Source: Phenylobacterium sp. CCH9-H3 (GTDB lineage Bacteria; Pseudomonadota; Alphaproteobacteria; Caulobacterales; Caulobacteraceae). From it: DNA of 64,000 nucleotides. Under the pieces are notes generated by a model that saw only the letters and a list, made by a program, of their open reading frames with translations, had not been told where the DNA came from and made no database searches. The position numbers and the translations under genes were made by a program. This document shows positions 9,024 to 16,510 of this stretch, piece after piece. The first letter of the stretch is position 1. Each line of letters begins with the position of its first letter. Where the stretch lies: contig NZ_LSJI01000180.1 of the NCBI RefSeq assembly GCF_001557235.1, positions 1 through 64,000 of the forward strand, written 5' to 3'.

Positions 9024-9731
9024 TCATGGCGAGACGCCGGCGCGCGGGCCGGAGCGGCGCACGAAGAGCCCGCCGGGCGCCGAGGGGTCGGCGCTTGGAC
9101 GGCGGGTCGGCGGCGGCGCGACGGACACGGCGACGGCGATCGGCGGCGCATCCGTGGCCGGGGACCCGCCCGCCGGAAAGAGCGACGCGCTGCGCCAGGC
9201 CAAAGGATCGGGCGGCGCCGATCCATCGCCTGCCGCGCCCAGCCGCGGCCCGAGGGTGGCGAGATAGGCAAAGGTCTCCGCGGGCAGGGCGCGATCGCCG
9301 CGCAGGTGCGCCTCGTAGCGTCCGGGCCCGGCGTTGTAGGCGGCCAGGAAGCCGGTCGGACCGTAGCGGTCCAAGAGCTCGCGCAGATAGCCCGCGCCCG
9401 CCAGGATATTGTCGCGCGGATCGAACGGGTCGGCTCCCAGGGCGAGGCGTTGGCGCAGGTTCGACCAGGTCTCTGGCATGAGCTGCATGAGGCCCATGGC
9501 GCCGGCGGGTGAGACGGCGCGAGCATCGCCGCCGCTTTCGGCGCGCAGCACGGCCGCGATCCAGGCGGCCGGGAGACCATGGCGCGCGGCGGCTTCGGCG
9601 ATGAACGGCGCAAAGGCTTCGGCGGCTTCGGCGCGCCATGGTGGCCGGGGGTCTGCGAAAGCGACGTCGGCCGTGACCAGGGCGGCGAGCAGCGCCAGCG
9701 CGTACCGGGCGCAGGTTCGGCGCGGGGTCAC
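9024..9731 (-). CDS. Lytic transglycosylase (VirB1/TrbN-like)
   Basis: Periplasmic muramidase, 235 aa, that would locally open peptidoglycan for the transfer channel. The N-terminus is a signal peptide (ALALLAALVTADVAFA). The SLT domain follows: LRAESGGDARAVSPAG with the catalytic Glu, GLMQLMPETW, and AAYNAGPGRYE. The C-terminal 70 residues are Ala/Pro rich and low complexity. The GTG start at 9731 overlaps the DUF736 stop (GTGA), so it is translationally coupled. Same position and type as the transglycosylase in the rdfS-led operon of ICEMlSymR7A-like elements. Confidence 0.9.
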   Translation of the reverse strand: MTPRRTCARYALALLAALVTADVAFADPRPPWRAEAAEAFAPFIAEAAARHGLPAAWIAAVLRAESGGDARAVSPAGAMGLMQLMPETWSNLRQRLALGADPFDPRDNILAGAGYLRELLDRYGPTGFLAAYNAGPGRYEAHLRGDRALPAETFAYLATLGPRLGAAGDGSAPPDPLAWRSASLFPAGGSPATDAPPIAVAVSVAPPPTRRPSADPSAPGGLFVRRSGPRAGVSP

Positions 9732-10066
9732 GGCTGCGCGGCGCCGCGGACAGGTCGGCTCCAGACCAGCCGGAAGCGGGTCCCGTCCGCGTCCGCCGGG
9801 AAGAGGTTGGCGCGGATGGGGCGCGCCAGCGCCGGGTCGTCGAGCACCAGGCCCAGATAGGCGCCGACCTTTTCGCCGGTGCGCCGCCAGGCCGCGCCCA
9901 CCTCCGGGCCGTCGGCGCCGGTCCCGAGATGAACGCGGTAGGCCGGCCCGCGGCGCGCGTCGCGGCTTTCGACCGGAACGAGGGTGAGCTCGGCGTCGAG
10001 GGTGGGCGTGCGCAGACGCCCGTGGAACCCATCGTCCGTGCGGAGGAAGAAGCCGATCTGGGTCAT
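9728..10066 (-). CDS. DUF736 family protein (copy 1)
   Basis: A 112-aa cytoplasmic protein of DUF736, a small family almost always found on conjugative elements of alphaproteobacteria; its molecular role is unknown. It starts MTQIGFFLRTDDGFHGRLRTPTLDAEL and shows the family pattern PAYRVHLGT...GAAWRRTGEKVGAYLGLVLDDP. Although the frame is open far upstream, ATG 10066 is preceded by a GGAGATCC Shine-Dalgarno sequence and overlaps the traF stop by 4 nt. A second, better conserved copy is at 12828-13151. Confidence 0.9.
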   Translation of the reverse strand: MTQIGFFLRTDDGFHGRLRTPTLDAELTLVPVESRDARRGPAYRVHLGTGADGPEVGAAWRRTGEKVGAYLGLVLDDPALARPIRANLFPADADGTRFRLVWSRPVRGAAQP

Positions 10067-10647
10067 GGTTTTGGATCTCCGGTTGCGGTTGAAGCGGTGA
10101 AGGCGCTGACGGCGTGGCGGCCGAGCCTGGGTGCGTCTGCCGCGGGTCTCAGCCAGATCGGTGCGGCGCGCCCGAGCAGGCTTTGGGCCGGCAGGGCGCC
10201 GAAATAGCGTCCATCCAGGCTGTCGGAGATCGCGTGGTTCATGAGGAAGACCTCGCCATGCGCGAGCGTGCGGCAGCCCTGCCAGTCCGGCAGGCGGCGG
10301 CCGCGCCGATCGCGGGGCAGGGCCTCTCCCGCCCGGGCGCCGTCGATGCGGACGGTGAGGCCGGCGCGGCAGATGTCCTGGCCGGGGAGCGCGGCCACAT
10401 GTTTGAGGAGAAGGGCGTCGCGGGGCAGGTATCGACGCGCCGCCAGGAAGCTTGCGAGGGGCTCTGGCGGGGCGGCGGCGACCAGGTCGCCGACCTGCAC
10501 GGTCGCGGCCGGCTGCAGGCGATAGAGCCCTTCCGGCACGCTGGCGCTCGCGTTCCAGATCCATCGGGGGGTGGGGCGAGCGAAGGACGATGCGCCGAGC
10601 GCGGCCAGGGCGCCGAGCGCCGCAAGGATCCAGGCGGGGCGCGTCAT
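10063..10647 (-). CDS. traF: TraF, S26-family conjugal transfer signal peptidase
   Basis: Membrane-bound serine peptidase of 194 aa, likely the pilin-processing enzyme. One N-terminal membrane segment (WILAALGALAALGASSFA) is followed by the S26 Ser motif SASVPEGLYRL (S36) and the Lys motif ALLLKHVAALPG (K82); GEVFLMNHAISDSLDGRYFG is the conserved C-terminal box with the Ser-Asp pair. The start at 10647 overlaps the DUF2840 stop by 4 nt, and the stop overlaps the DUF736 start. By analogy with RP4 TraF it would cyclise or trim TrbC; that function is inferred. Confidence 0.93.
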   Translation of the reverse strand: MTRPAWILAALGALAALGASSFARPTPRWIWNASASVPEGLYRLQPAATVQVGDLVAAAPPEPLASFLAARRYLPRDALLLKHVAALPGQDICRAGLTVRIDGARAGEALPRDRRGRRLPDWQGCRTLAHGEVFLMNHAISDSLDGRYFGALPAQSLLGRAAPIWLRPAADAPRLGRHAVSAFTASTATGDPKP

Positions 10648-11132
10648 GGGCCGGTCCTGCGGCGAAGCAGCCAGGCCCGATGGCGCGCGGCCGTGTAGGG
10701 GCGCGGGTCCTGGCCGGCGGCAAGCCGGTTGTGGACATGGCGCCAATGGTCGGGCGCGACCGCGGCGGGCGTCAGTCCCAGCGCTTCGATGGCGTCGATC
10801 GCCGCCAGCACCCGCTGGACCTTCGGCCAACCGGTCTGGCGCAGCAGGATGTCGCCGCCGGGGCGCACGTGGGGCAAGGTGGAATAGGCTTCGCCGGGGA
10901 CGGCCGCGCGGACCACGTCGAGGCGCGAGACCACGGTGCCGAAGTCGTTGGACGCCCATCGCACGAACGCGAAGATCGCGCCCGGCGCGAAGGCGACGAT
11001 CCGGCGGCGGCGGTCGAGGAGGGTCTCCTGGGCGATGGCGCCGAAACGGATCCAGTGTTCGACGCGGCCTTCAAGCCAGGTCAGGTGGACGCGGGTGAGG
11101 TTGTCGCCGAGATCGGGGGCGCAGCCGCTCAT
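10644..11132 (-). CDS. DUF2840 family ICE protein
   Basis: A 162-aa protein starting MSGCAPDLGDNLTRVHLTWLEGRVEHWIRFG, matching DUF2840, which is encoded between the excisionase and traF in ICEMlSymR7A-type elements. Function unknown. It is Arg-rich in the middle (LLDRRRRIVAF) and at the C-terminus, so nucleic-acid contact is possible. Both ends overlap neighbours by 4 nt, making a tight run from the excisionase-like gene to the transglycosylase. The frame extends upstream of 11132, but the extension is compositionally poor and overlaps the excisionase gene. Confidence 0.88.
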   Translation of the reverse strand: MSGCAPDLGDNLTRVHLTWLEGRVEHWIRFGAIAQETLLDRRRRIVAFAPGAIFAFVRWASNDFGTVVSRLDVVRAAVPGEAYSTLPHVRPGGDILLRQTGWPKVQRVLAAIDAIEALGLTPAAVAPDHWRHVHNRLAAGQDPRPYTAARHRAWLLRRRTGP

Positions 11133-11389
11133 CGCCGTGCGCCACTGACGGGCTTCGCGGGCCATACGACGCCGGCCTCGGGATCGGTCGTGGAGAGGCG
11201 CGACCCGCGATCCGCCCAGGCTTTCAGGTCCTCGAGCGCATAGACGACGCGACCGCCGAGCTTGCGGTAGGCCGGGCCCGTTCCGTAGGTGCGGTGCTTT
11301 TCCAGGGTCCGGTGCGACAGGCTGAGGAAGCGCGCGGCTTCCGGCGTTCTCAAGAAGCGGTCCGGCGCGCCGGGGGGTGGGGCGGGCAT
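11129..11389 (-). CDS. rdfS: Excisionase-like HTH protein (RdfS-like recombination directionality factor)
   Basis: A small DNA-binding protein, 86 aa from ATG 11389, with a winged-helix/MerR-like HTH of the excisionase class: RFLRTPEAARFLSLSHRTLEKHRTYGTGPAYRKLGGRVVYALEDLKAW. It would bend the attachment sites and turn the integrase towards excision. ATG 11389 is preferred because GGAG stands 9 nt upstream; an in-frame ATG at 11461 (110 aa) lacks a ribosome binding site. It heads the overlapping cluster with DUF2840, traF, DUF736 and the transglycosylase, and lies directly downstream of the FseA-like gene, its likely activator. The symbol follows ICEMlSymR7A by gene order and family; it is not proven here. 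Confidence 0.82.
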   Translation of the reverse strand: MPAPPPGAPDRFLRTPEAARFLSLSHRTLEKHRTYGTGPAYRKLGGRVVYALEDLKAWADRGSRLSTTDPEAGVVWPAKPVSGARR

Positions 11390-11435
11390 CTGCAGCGTCT
11401 CCAGGGATGGGCCGCGGCCGGTGAGCGGCCACGGC

Positions 11436-11465
11436 GGCGATGGGTCACCCTGGCGCGCCATCGCC
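11436..11465. repeat. Inverted repeat in front of the rdfS-like gene
   Basis: GGCGATGG (11436-11443) and CCATCGCC (11458-11465) form an 8-bp inverted repeat with a 14-nt spacer in the gap (11390-11536) between the FseA-like and RdfS-like genes. A site in this gap could be an operator for the FseA-like activator. It overlaps the alternative start of the rdfS-like gene. There is no direct evidence of binding. Confidence 0.3.
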
Positions 11466-11536
11466 GAGCGGAGGGAGTGCGAAGGCGCTGAGGCGAGATC
11501 GCACCCCTGACGCGGGCGTGGGCCGGGCCGCGCGGC

Positions 11537-12299
11537 TTAGCGGGAGATGCGGCTGGGCCGCAGCAGGCGCCGATAGCCGCCTGCGACCAGCGCCTCGCCG
11601 TCGCGGGCCAGGCGCAAGGTCGTGTCGCGCAGGGCGGAGGACTTCCAGGGCAGGTCGGCGAGGCGGTGCGCGCCAAACAGCGCGGCGGCGATCTCGCGGT
11701 GGCTGGCGCCGCTGGCGCGCGCGTCGAGGGCGCGCAGGCTGAGGCTCAGCCGCCGCCGCCGCTGGGCGGTGAGCTGGTCGTCCAGGCGCTCCGGCGCGCC
11801 ACGTAGAATGCGCCAGGCGCGCGCGGCCATGGCGAGGCGGGCGGGAGCGTCAGTGTCGAACGGCGTGACGGCTGCAAGCGGTTCGTCGGTCCTGGCGCCG
11901 CGGAGCAGCAGCAGATGCACGGCAAACCGGCCGGCGCCGCGCACGAGCCAGCGCCCCTCGGGACTGGCGCGGCCAGGCGCGGCGCGGCGGCCAAGGGCGC
12001 GTTCGGCGTCTGACGCCCCGGTCCAGAGTGAGGGGGCGAGCACCACCGTCGCGAGATCGGCCTGCGTCGTCCAGAACACGGGCCCCGCGGATGCGGCCTG
12101 CGCCGGATCCGTCGGGAAATCGCAACCCCCAACGGGCGCTCAAGGCCGTGGCGGAGGCGTCCTGCGCTGCTGTCGCCTCGAAGTCGGCCTGGTAGTCGGC
12201 GTTGCGGCGAAGGCATTCCCAGGCGAGGTCGGAAGCGATGAGATCGTCGAGATAGGCATAGGCCGCGGAGGATCGCCATTGCGACGGATCGAGCCTCAT
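11537..12299 (-). CDS. fseA: FseA-like excision activator, DUF6499-DUF2285, two frames joined by +1 frameshift
   Basis: Two overlapping minus-strand frames together encode one conserved protein. Frame 0 starts at ATG 12299 (MRLDPSQWRSSAAYAYL, DUF6499 type) and, if unshifted, runs to a stop at 11850 (149 aa). At codons 60-62, CGA-TTT-CCC (12122-12114), the family sequence continues only in the +1 frame (F-PTDPAQAA...PVFWTTQAD), which carries the DUF2285 HTH and ends at 11537. Slippage of tRNA-Phe from TTT to TTC gives a 253-aa fusion. In ICEMlSymR7A the fusion FseA is made by the same +1 TTT-to-TTC slippage and activates rdfS, which here lies just downstream. Alternatives are a disrupted gene or a homopolymer error (one extra T). 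Confidence 0.85.
12114..12122 (-). promoter_or_regulatory. Putative +1 ribosomal frameshift site CGA-TTT-CCC in fseA
   Basis: On the minus strand the frame-0 codons are CGA (12122-12120), TTT (12119-12117) and CCC (12116-12114), codons 60 to 62. Moving one base forward puts tRNA-Phe on TTC and the ribosome into the frame of the DUF2285 half. The residues encoded are the Arg-Phe-Pro of the conserved junction motif WGLRFP. This is the same slippage codon pair described for Msi172/Msi171 in Mesorhizobium loti R7A. Whether shifting occurs here is inferred. Confidence 0.75.
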
Positions 12300-12393
12300 C
12301 CCATGCTCCGGATACGCGCGGACCTTGCGTCATGCGGACGATGACTGCGGGATGGGCAGCCGCGGAAGCTCGGGCGGGGGCGGGCGCCGATGC

Positions 12394-12678
12394 CTAAGGG
12401 GCATCACCTCCGGTCCCGCCAGGAGCGCCGCGCAGCAGGTCCAGGTAGCCGTGGGTGGACATCCAGCGGGCCCGCGCGAGGTGGCTTTCGTGCACGCGGC
12501 GCGCCTGGCTGGGCGCGTGCGCGACGTCGAGGCCGAGCACGATCGCGGCGGCCTCGCGCCAGTCGGCGCCGTCCGCCGCGGCGTCGAGCAGGCGCAGGTA
12601 GGTCTTCATGTGCTGGCGGTCGTAGTCGGTGAGGCTGGCGCTGGCCGGCGGTGTGGCCTGCAGGGGTGGATTGAACAT
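12394..12678 (-). CDS. Small DUF2285 protein, QseM-like antiactivator candidate
   Basis: A 94-aa protein from ATG 12678 (MFNPPLQATPPASASLTDYDRQHMKTYLRLLDAAADGADW...). The core from about residue 17 to 80, with RRVHESHLARARWMSTHGYLDLL, is the single-domain DUF2285 type to which the antiactivator QseM belongs. In ICEMlSymR7A QseM binds FseA and TraR to keep excision off. Here it lies 94 nt upstream of the FseA-like gene and in the same direction, so it may be in the same transcript. No luxR/luxI-type quorum-sensing gene is in the window. The family is fairly clear; the antiactivator role is inferred. Confidence 0.75.
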   Translation of the reverse strand: MFNPPLQATPPASASLTDYDRQHMKTYLRLLDAAADGADWREAAAIVLGLDVAHAPSQARRVHESHLARARWMSTHGYLDLLRGAPGGTGGDAP

Positions 12679-12827
12679 GGCGACCCCGTGGTGACGGCGA
12701 GTTGGCCGCCAGGATGGACGCCGGTCGTTGCGGTGGGATGGCGCGAAGACGAGAACGGGGGGTGCGCAAAACGGCATCGCCCTTGGAGCCGTGCGGCCCC
12801 GCCCTGAGGCGGGGCCGGCGGCGAACC

Positions 12828-13151
12828 TCAGTCGGCGCTGGCCTTGCGCGGTCGCGACCAGATCAGGCTATGGCCGTCGCCGTCCTCGTCGGCGAAGAGG
12901 TTGGCGAAGATCGGCCCGGTGAAGCTCGGATCGTCCAGCTTGACCGAGAGGTAGTCGCGACCCTCGGCGGAGGTGTTGGCCCAGGCGGCGCCGATTTCGG
13001 CGCGGCCGACATAGACCCGGTGGCTGGGGGCGTTGTCGTTGGGGCGGCTGGTCTCGGGGACGATACGGACGCCCTTGGCCTGGCCGCTCAGGGTGACGAT
13101 CTCGCCCTGGAATTCAGCGCCGGTCTTCTTGAAGCTGCCGATGTTGGCCAT
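12828..13151 (-). CDS. DUF736 family protein (copy 2)
   Basis: A 107-aa protein starting MANIGSFKKTGAEFQGEIVTL, with the family signature HRVYVGRAEIGAAW...DYLSVKLDDPSF and LIWSRPRK. It is closer to the DUF736 consensus than the 112-aa copy at 9728-10066. Function unknown; the family travels with alphaproteobacterial ICEs. A strong Shine-Dalgarno sequence (AAGGAGA) lies 9 nt before the ATG. It stands alone, followed by a 149-nt gap and preceded by 559 nt without a gene. Confidence 0.9.
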   Translation of the reverse strand: MANIGSFKKTGAEFQGEIVTLSGQAKGVRIVPETSRPNDNAPSHRVYVGRAEIGAAWANTSAEGRDYLSVKLDDPSFTGPIFANLFADEDGDGHSLIWSRPRKASAD

Positions 13152-13710
13152 TGTCGTGTCTCCTTAGGTCTCTCATTCGAGCCCGCGCCCATCGCGGTCC
13201 CGATGGCGATCAAGAGGCCGAAGGCGGTCGCCGCCGCACTTGGCGCAGCCAAGCCAAAGCGTCAGCGGAGGAGGGTGTGCGGCGGCTTTCTTGGTGCGCG
13301 AGGAAGGGCGCCGCGGCGCCCGGGGAAGAAAGCCGCCGCGCGCGCTTGCGGCTCAGGCGAGCGAGGCGAACGCCGGCCTTCGGCCAGATCAGGCCATCGC
13401 AGGGACCGCGCGGGGTGCGGGGTCGAGACGAAGAGCGTCGGACACGCAAGGGGTCGGCCGGACGCCTCAGGGCCGGCCGGCGATTGCGGGATCGCCGGAC
13501 CCGACTGCGCCCCCCGGCCACGGACTCACCCTATCTCGGCCTGGGCGAGCCTTCCCATACCGCGCGGCCGTCAGGGCGGGCTGTCGAGGCGTCCGACCGG
13601 CGACCGCGGCGCCTCGACCGTTCGAGCGAGTATCGGCGGGTGGGGCGCAGACGCTCGAGCCCGACCACTTGCCGCCGACCCCATCGCCATCGAGGCCGAA
13701 GGAGCCTCGG
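13152..13710. other. Long gene-free stretch of the ICE
   Basis: No frame on either strand looks like a real protein: the open frames here are Arg/Pro/Ser-rich shadows caused by high GC. The part next to 13152 should hold the promoter and leader of the DUF736 gene. The stretch contains the nested palindromes at 13279-13339. An origin-like or partition site for the element is possible but nothing identifies one. Confidence 0.6.
13279..13339. repeat. Nested palindromes: 14-bp inverted repeat enclosing a 16-bp palindrome
   Basis: GCGGCGGCTTTCTT (13279-13292) is exactly complementary to AAGAAAGCCGCCGC (13326-13339). Between them, GGGCGCCGCGGCGCCC (13306-13321) is a perfect 16-bp palindrome. The whole 61-nt unit lies in noncoding DNA. 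Such structure suits a protein-binding or single-strand recognition site; its role is not known. Confidence 0.7.
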
Positions 13711-14172
13711 TCAGCTGGTCTGGGATGCGCTGTCGCGGGGGAAGGCCGGCGGGTCCGAGCCGGGACCTGGCTTCGAAGCGGCCATGCGTGTCCAAGCGGC
13801 GCCAGCAACCAGGAGCGCCGCCGCGAACGCCACAAGTGGGCGCAACGGTTCCGGCACGGCGGTGAGCGCGCTCAGCCCATGGGCCAGATGGTAGCCTGCG
13901 AACGCCGCCGGCGCCGCGAAGAGGGCGACGACGACCGTCCGCATGACGGACGGCCGCAGGACGGTCGTCGCGAAATGACATGCCGCGAGGGCGACAATGC
14001 CCGCCAGAGCGGCCAGAAGGGCCGAGGCGACGAGGCCCGTCCCAAGCGCATGGGCGGCGGCGCCGACCACGGCGCCGGTGAACAGCGGAAGGGCGTAGAT
14101 GGCCAGGAGGAAGGCGAGGCGGCAGAGCAGGAACAGGCCGACGCCGGCCAGAAGGATGGCGAGGACGATCAT
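13711..14172 (-). CDS. Hypothetical multi-pass membrane protein
   Basis: A 153-aa protein from ATG 14172 (MIVLAILLAGVGLFLLCRLAFLLAIYALPLF) with four to five hydrophobic segments: about residues 1-30, 30-55, 50-68, 76-98 and 107-127. The C-terminus is short, polar and Pro/Ser rich. Small membrane proteins of this kind are common in the accessory part of alphaproteobacterial ICEs, but I cannot name a family. The frame is open upstream of 14172, but that part is Ser/Arg/Pro-rich shadow of the neighbouring gene. Confidence 0.72.
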   Translation of the reverse strand: MIVLAILLAGVGLFLLCRLAFLLAIYALPLFTGAVVGAAAHALGTGLVASALLAALAGIVALAACHFATTVLRPSVMRTVVVALFAAPAAFAGYHLAHGLSALTAVPEPLRPLVAFAAALLVAGAAWTRMAASKPGPGSDPPAFPRDSASQTS

Positions 14173-14278
14173 GGTGGGGGCTCCGGGGCAAGGTGCGATC
14201 GCTCGCGCCTCCACCACCACCGCGGCGCGACTTGAGCTTAGCAGAAATGGCGACGGTCGTCGCGTCCAGCGGCGGGGC

Positions 14279-15208
14279 TCAGGCGCCGCCGAACCGCCAA
14301 ACCGGGATGCCGAGGATCTTGGCCTTATCGGCCAGGTTGGCGTTGATGCCGCTGCCCGGAAACGCCAGGAGCCCGATCGGCAGGAGCTCGAGGATGTGGT
14401 CATTGCGCTTGAAGGGCGCAGCCTTGCCATGGCGGGTCCAGTCGGGCCGGAAGGCGATGTGTGGCGCTCTGCGGGCCTCGGCCCAGCAAGCGGCGATACG
14501 CTCGGCGCCCGTGGGCGTACCGCCATGCAGCAGGACCATGTCGGGGTGCTTGGCGTAGACCTTGTCGAGGGCGTCCCAAATCCGGGTGTGGTCGTTGTAC
14601 GCCGGGCCTCCGGTGAAGGCGATCTTCGGGCCCGATGGCAGCAGCGGCGCGGTTTCCGCCCGCCGCTTGGCGGCCAGGTAGTCGCGACTGTCGATCATGG
14701 TGGCGGTCAGGGCGCGGTGGTTGACGCGCGATCCCGCGCGCGGGGTCCACGGCGCGCCAAGGTGGCTCTGGTGGAGGTCGGCGGCTGAGTCGCGGAAGGC
14801 TTCGAGGCTGTCGCGGCGGTCGAGGAGATTCCGTCCCTCGGCCAGGAGCCGCTCCAGCGCCACGGAGCGGACCTCCGAGCCGTCCTGTTCCCTTTGGCAA
14901 CGCTTCTGGGCGTCCTCGTTGGCGTCAAGCCGGCCCTGGATGCGATCGGCGGCGCGATGGAAGATGTCGACGATCGACCAAAGCAGCTGCGGCAGGTCGG
15001 GCTCCAGGACGGTCTCGGTCATGGTGGCGACCAGGGCGTCGAAGATGTCAGCCGCGGCGGCGGAGACCGCTCCAGGCTCCGGCGCCGGCCTTGGATCGGG
15101 CTCGTCGTCGAGGGGCCGGTAGCCATAGAGCTTCAGGTCCTCGAGAAGCTGCTCCGTCGCGGAGCTCGCATGGTCGGGCTCGAAGTCGTCGTGTAGGTGC
15201 GTCGGCAT
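14279..15208 (-). CDS. DUF2493 (SLOG-like) domain protein
   Basis: A 309-aa protein from ATG 15208 (MPTHLHDDFEPDHASSATEQLLEDL). The N-terminal two thirds is helical; the C-terminal 110 residues are the DUF2493 / YspA-like SLOG fold: KIAFTGGPAYNDHTRIWDALDKV, then MVLLHGGTPTGAERIAACWAEAR and LLAFPGSGINANLADKA. SLOG domains bind nucleotides or related small molecules; this version is carried by many alphaproteobacterial ICEs and its role is unknown. The choice of start follows the family N-terminus; the frame is open further upstream. Confidence 0.88.
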   Translation of the reverse strand: MPTHLHDDFEPDHASSATEQLLEDLKLYGYRPLDDEPDPRPAPEPGAVSAAAADIFDALVATMTETVLEPDLPQLLWSIVDIFHRAADRIQGRLDANEDAQKRCQREQDGSEVRSVALERLLAEGRNLLDRRDSLEAFRDSAADLHQSHLGAPWTPRAGSRVNHRALTATMIDSRDYLAAKRRAETAPLLPSGPKIAFTGGPAYNDHTRIWDALDKVYAKHPDMVLLHGGTPTGAERIAACWAEARRAPHIAFRPDWTRHGKAAPFKRNDHILELLPIGLLAFPGSGINANLADKAKILGIPVWRFGGA

Positions 15209-15450
15209 GGTGGTGGGCCTTTTCCAGTTCGGCCGCGTCCGTCGCGGCCTTCGTGGCGATCTCTCCGAGGCGGGCGGGACGGCCCCGCACCCTTGGGCCG
15301 CAGCGGAGCGGAGGACGGCCCATGCCGTTGCGGGGCCGGCGCGGCGGCCGACCGATCGCCCTCTAGAAGGCCGCGATGGGCGGGGACGGGCCCGACCCTC
15401 GGCCCATGGCGAAGCGGTCAACCGACGAAGGTCCCCGGCGGCGGACGGGT

Positions 15451-16491
15451 CTAGGCCCTGAGGAAGCGCCTGGCGTCGTCCGGCGCGAACCGTTCGGCCA
15501 GGCGGGCTCCAAGCGCCTGGACACCAAGGCGGCGCAGGTCGTCATTGAAGTCGCCGAACATCGGGTCGAGGACGATGACCTCGATGCCGGCGCCTCCGGC
15601 GCGTTCCGAGAGCCGCATCACCGCCAGGTCCCCGGCGGGGTCGTTGTCGCGCGCCAAATAGAGCCGTCGCAGGCCGGGCGGAAGTCGAAGGGCGGCCAGA
15701 TGGGCTGACGACAGGGCGGCGACGAGGGGCAGGCGCGGGGCGGCTTGACGCAGGGACAACAGGGTCTCCACCCCTTCGCCGGCGGCCACGACATCGTCCA
15801 CGCGACCGAAGCGCACGCCGTGGCCGAGGAGTTCGCCCATCGCCCGGCGTGGGGAAGCGACCTGCGCCTTGTCGACGGTCCGGGGGTCGAGCCAGGTGCG
15901 CAGGGCGCCGGTCTGGCGACCGCCGAGGTCGGTCACGGCGCAGATCAGCGCGGGCGCCGCCGAGGGCGCGTCACAGCCGTCCGCGCGGATCGGCCGATAG
16001 TAGCAATGCGGGTGGAACCGCAGGGCGGCGCATTGTCCAAGGTCGATCAGGCCTCGACGGCGAAGGTAGGCCTCGGCGAGCGTGCCCGGGAGCGGCCGCG
16101 ACATGGAGAACAGCCGGCGGGCGGCCAGGATCGATCCAGGCGCCGCGTGCAACGGACCTGCCCCGAGGTTCGCCTTGTCCTCGCGGGGCAGGGCCAGGAA
16201 CCGGCGGGCCTCGTCGAGGGTGTCGCGTAGGCGTGCGAGGCCCTGGTTCAAGGCGATGAGATCGAGCAGGTCGCCGTGCTCGCCGGTGGCCGCGTCGGTC
16301 CATTTGCCAACACCGCCCGCGACGCCGGTCCGCGTGGAGATGCGGACATAGAGGCTGCGTCCTGGCTGGTTTTGGACGTCGCCCACCAGCCAATAGGCGC
16401 CTTCGCGGCGGCCGTTCGACAGATAGTGCCGGCAAACCCTCTCGGCCTCGCGCGCCAGGCGGCCGGCCAGTTCGGAGGCGTCTTCGCCCAT
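15451..16491 (-). CDS. Toprim-domain primase-like protein
   Basis: A 346-aa protein related to the primases of conjugative elements. The N-terminal half (CRHYLSNGRREGAYWLVGDV, then PGRSLYVRI...GKWTDAATGEHGDLLDLI) resembles the CHC2-like/DUF7146 region. The C-terminal half carries the Toprim core: VVAAGEGVETLLSLR with the catalytic Glu, and LYLARDNDPAGDLA for the DxD. It may prime the complementary strand after transfer. The start is uncertain. ATG 16491 (MGEDASELAGRL) has a GGAG sequence 8 nt upstream; an in-frame ATG at 16524 lies inside a 12-bp hairpin (16511-16537) and would add 11 residues. Confidence 0.85.
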   Translation of the reverse strand: MGEDASELAGRLAREAERVCRHYLSNGRREGAYWLVGDVQNQPGRSLYVRISTRTGVAGGVGKWTDAATGEHGDLLDLIALNQGLARLRDTLDEARRFLALPREDKANLGAGPLHAAPGSILAARRLFSMSRPLPGTLAEAYLRRRGLIDLGQCAALRFHPHCYYRPIRADGCDAPSAAPALICAVTDLGGRQTGALRTWLDPRTVDKAQVASPRRAMGELLGHGVRFGRVDDVVAAGEGVETLLSLRQAAPRLPLVAALSSAHLAALRLPPGLRRLYLARDNDPAGDLAVMRLSERAGGAGIEVIVLDPMFGDFNDDLRRLGVQALGARLAERFAPDDARRFLRA

Positions 16492-16510
16492 GCCAAAGGC
16501 TCCATGGAAA

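Noticed and set aside
12117..12119. The extra T in fseA as a mere sequencing error or disabled gene
   Set aside because: Possible, but the site is the very codon pair used for the known +1 shift, in the conserved Arg-Phe-Pro junction; therefore treated as programmed, with the alternative stated.
13152..13894. Arg-rich plus-strand frames in the gene-free ICE stretch
   Set aside because: They span palindromes and the membrane protein gene on the other strand, lack start signals and look like shadows.
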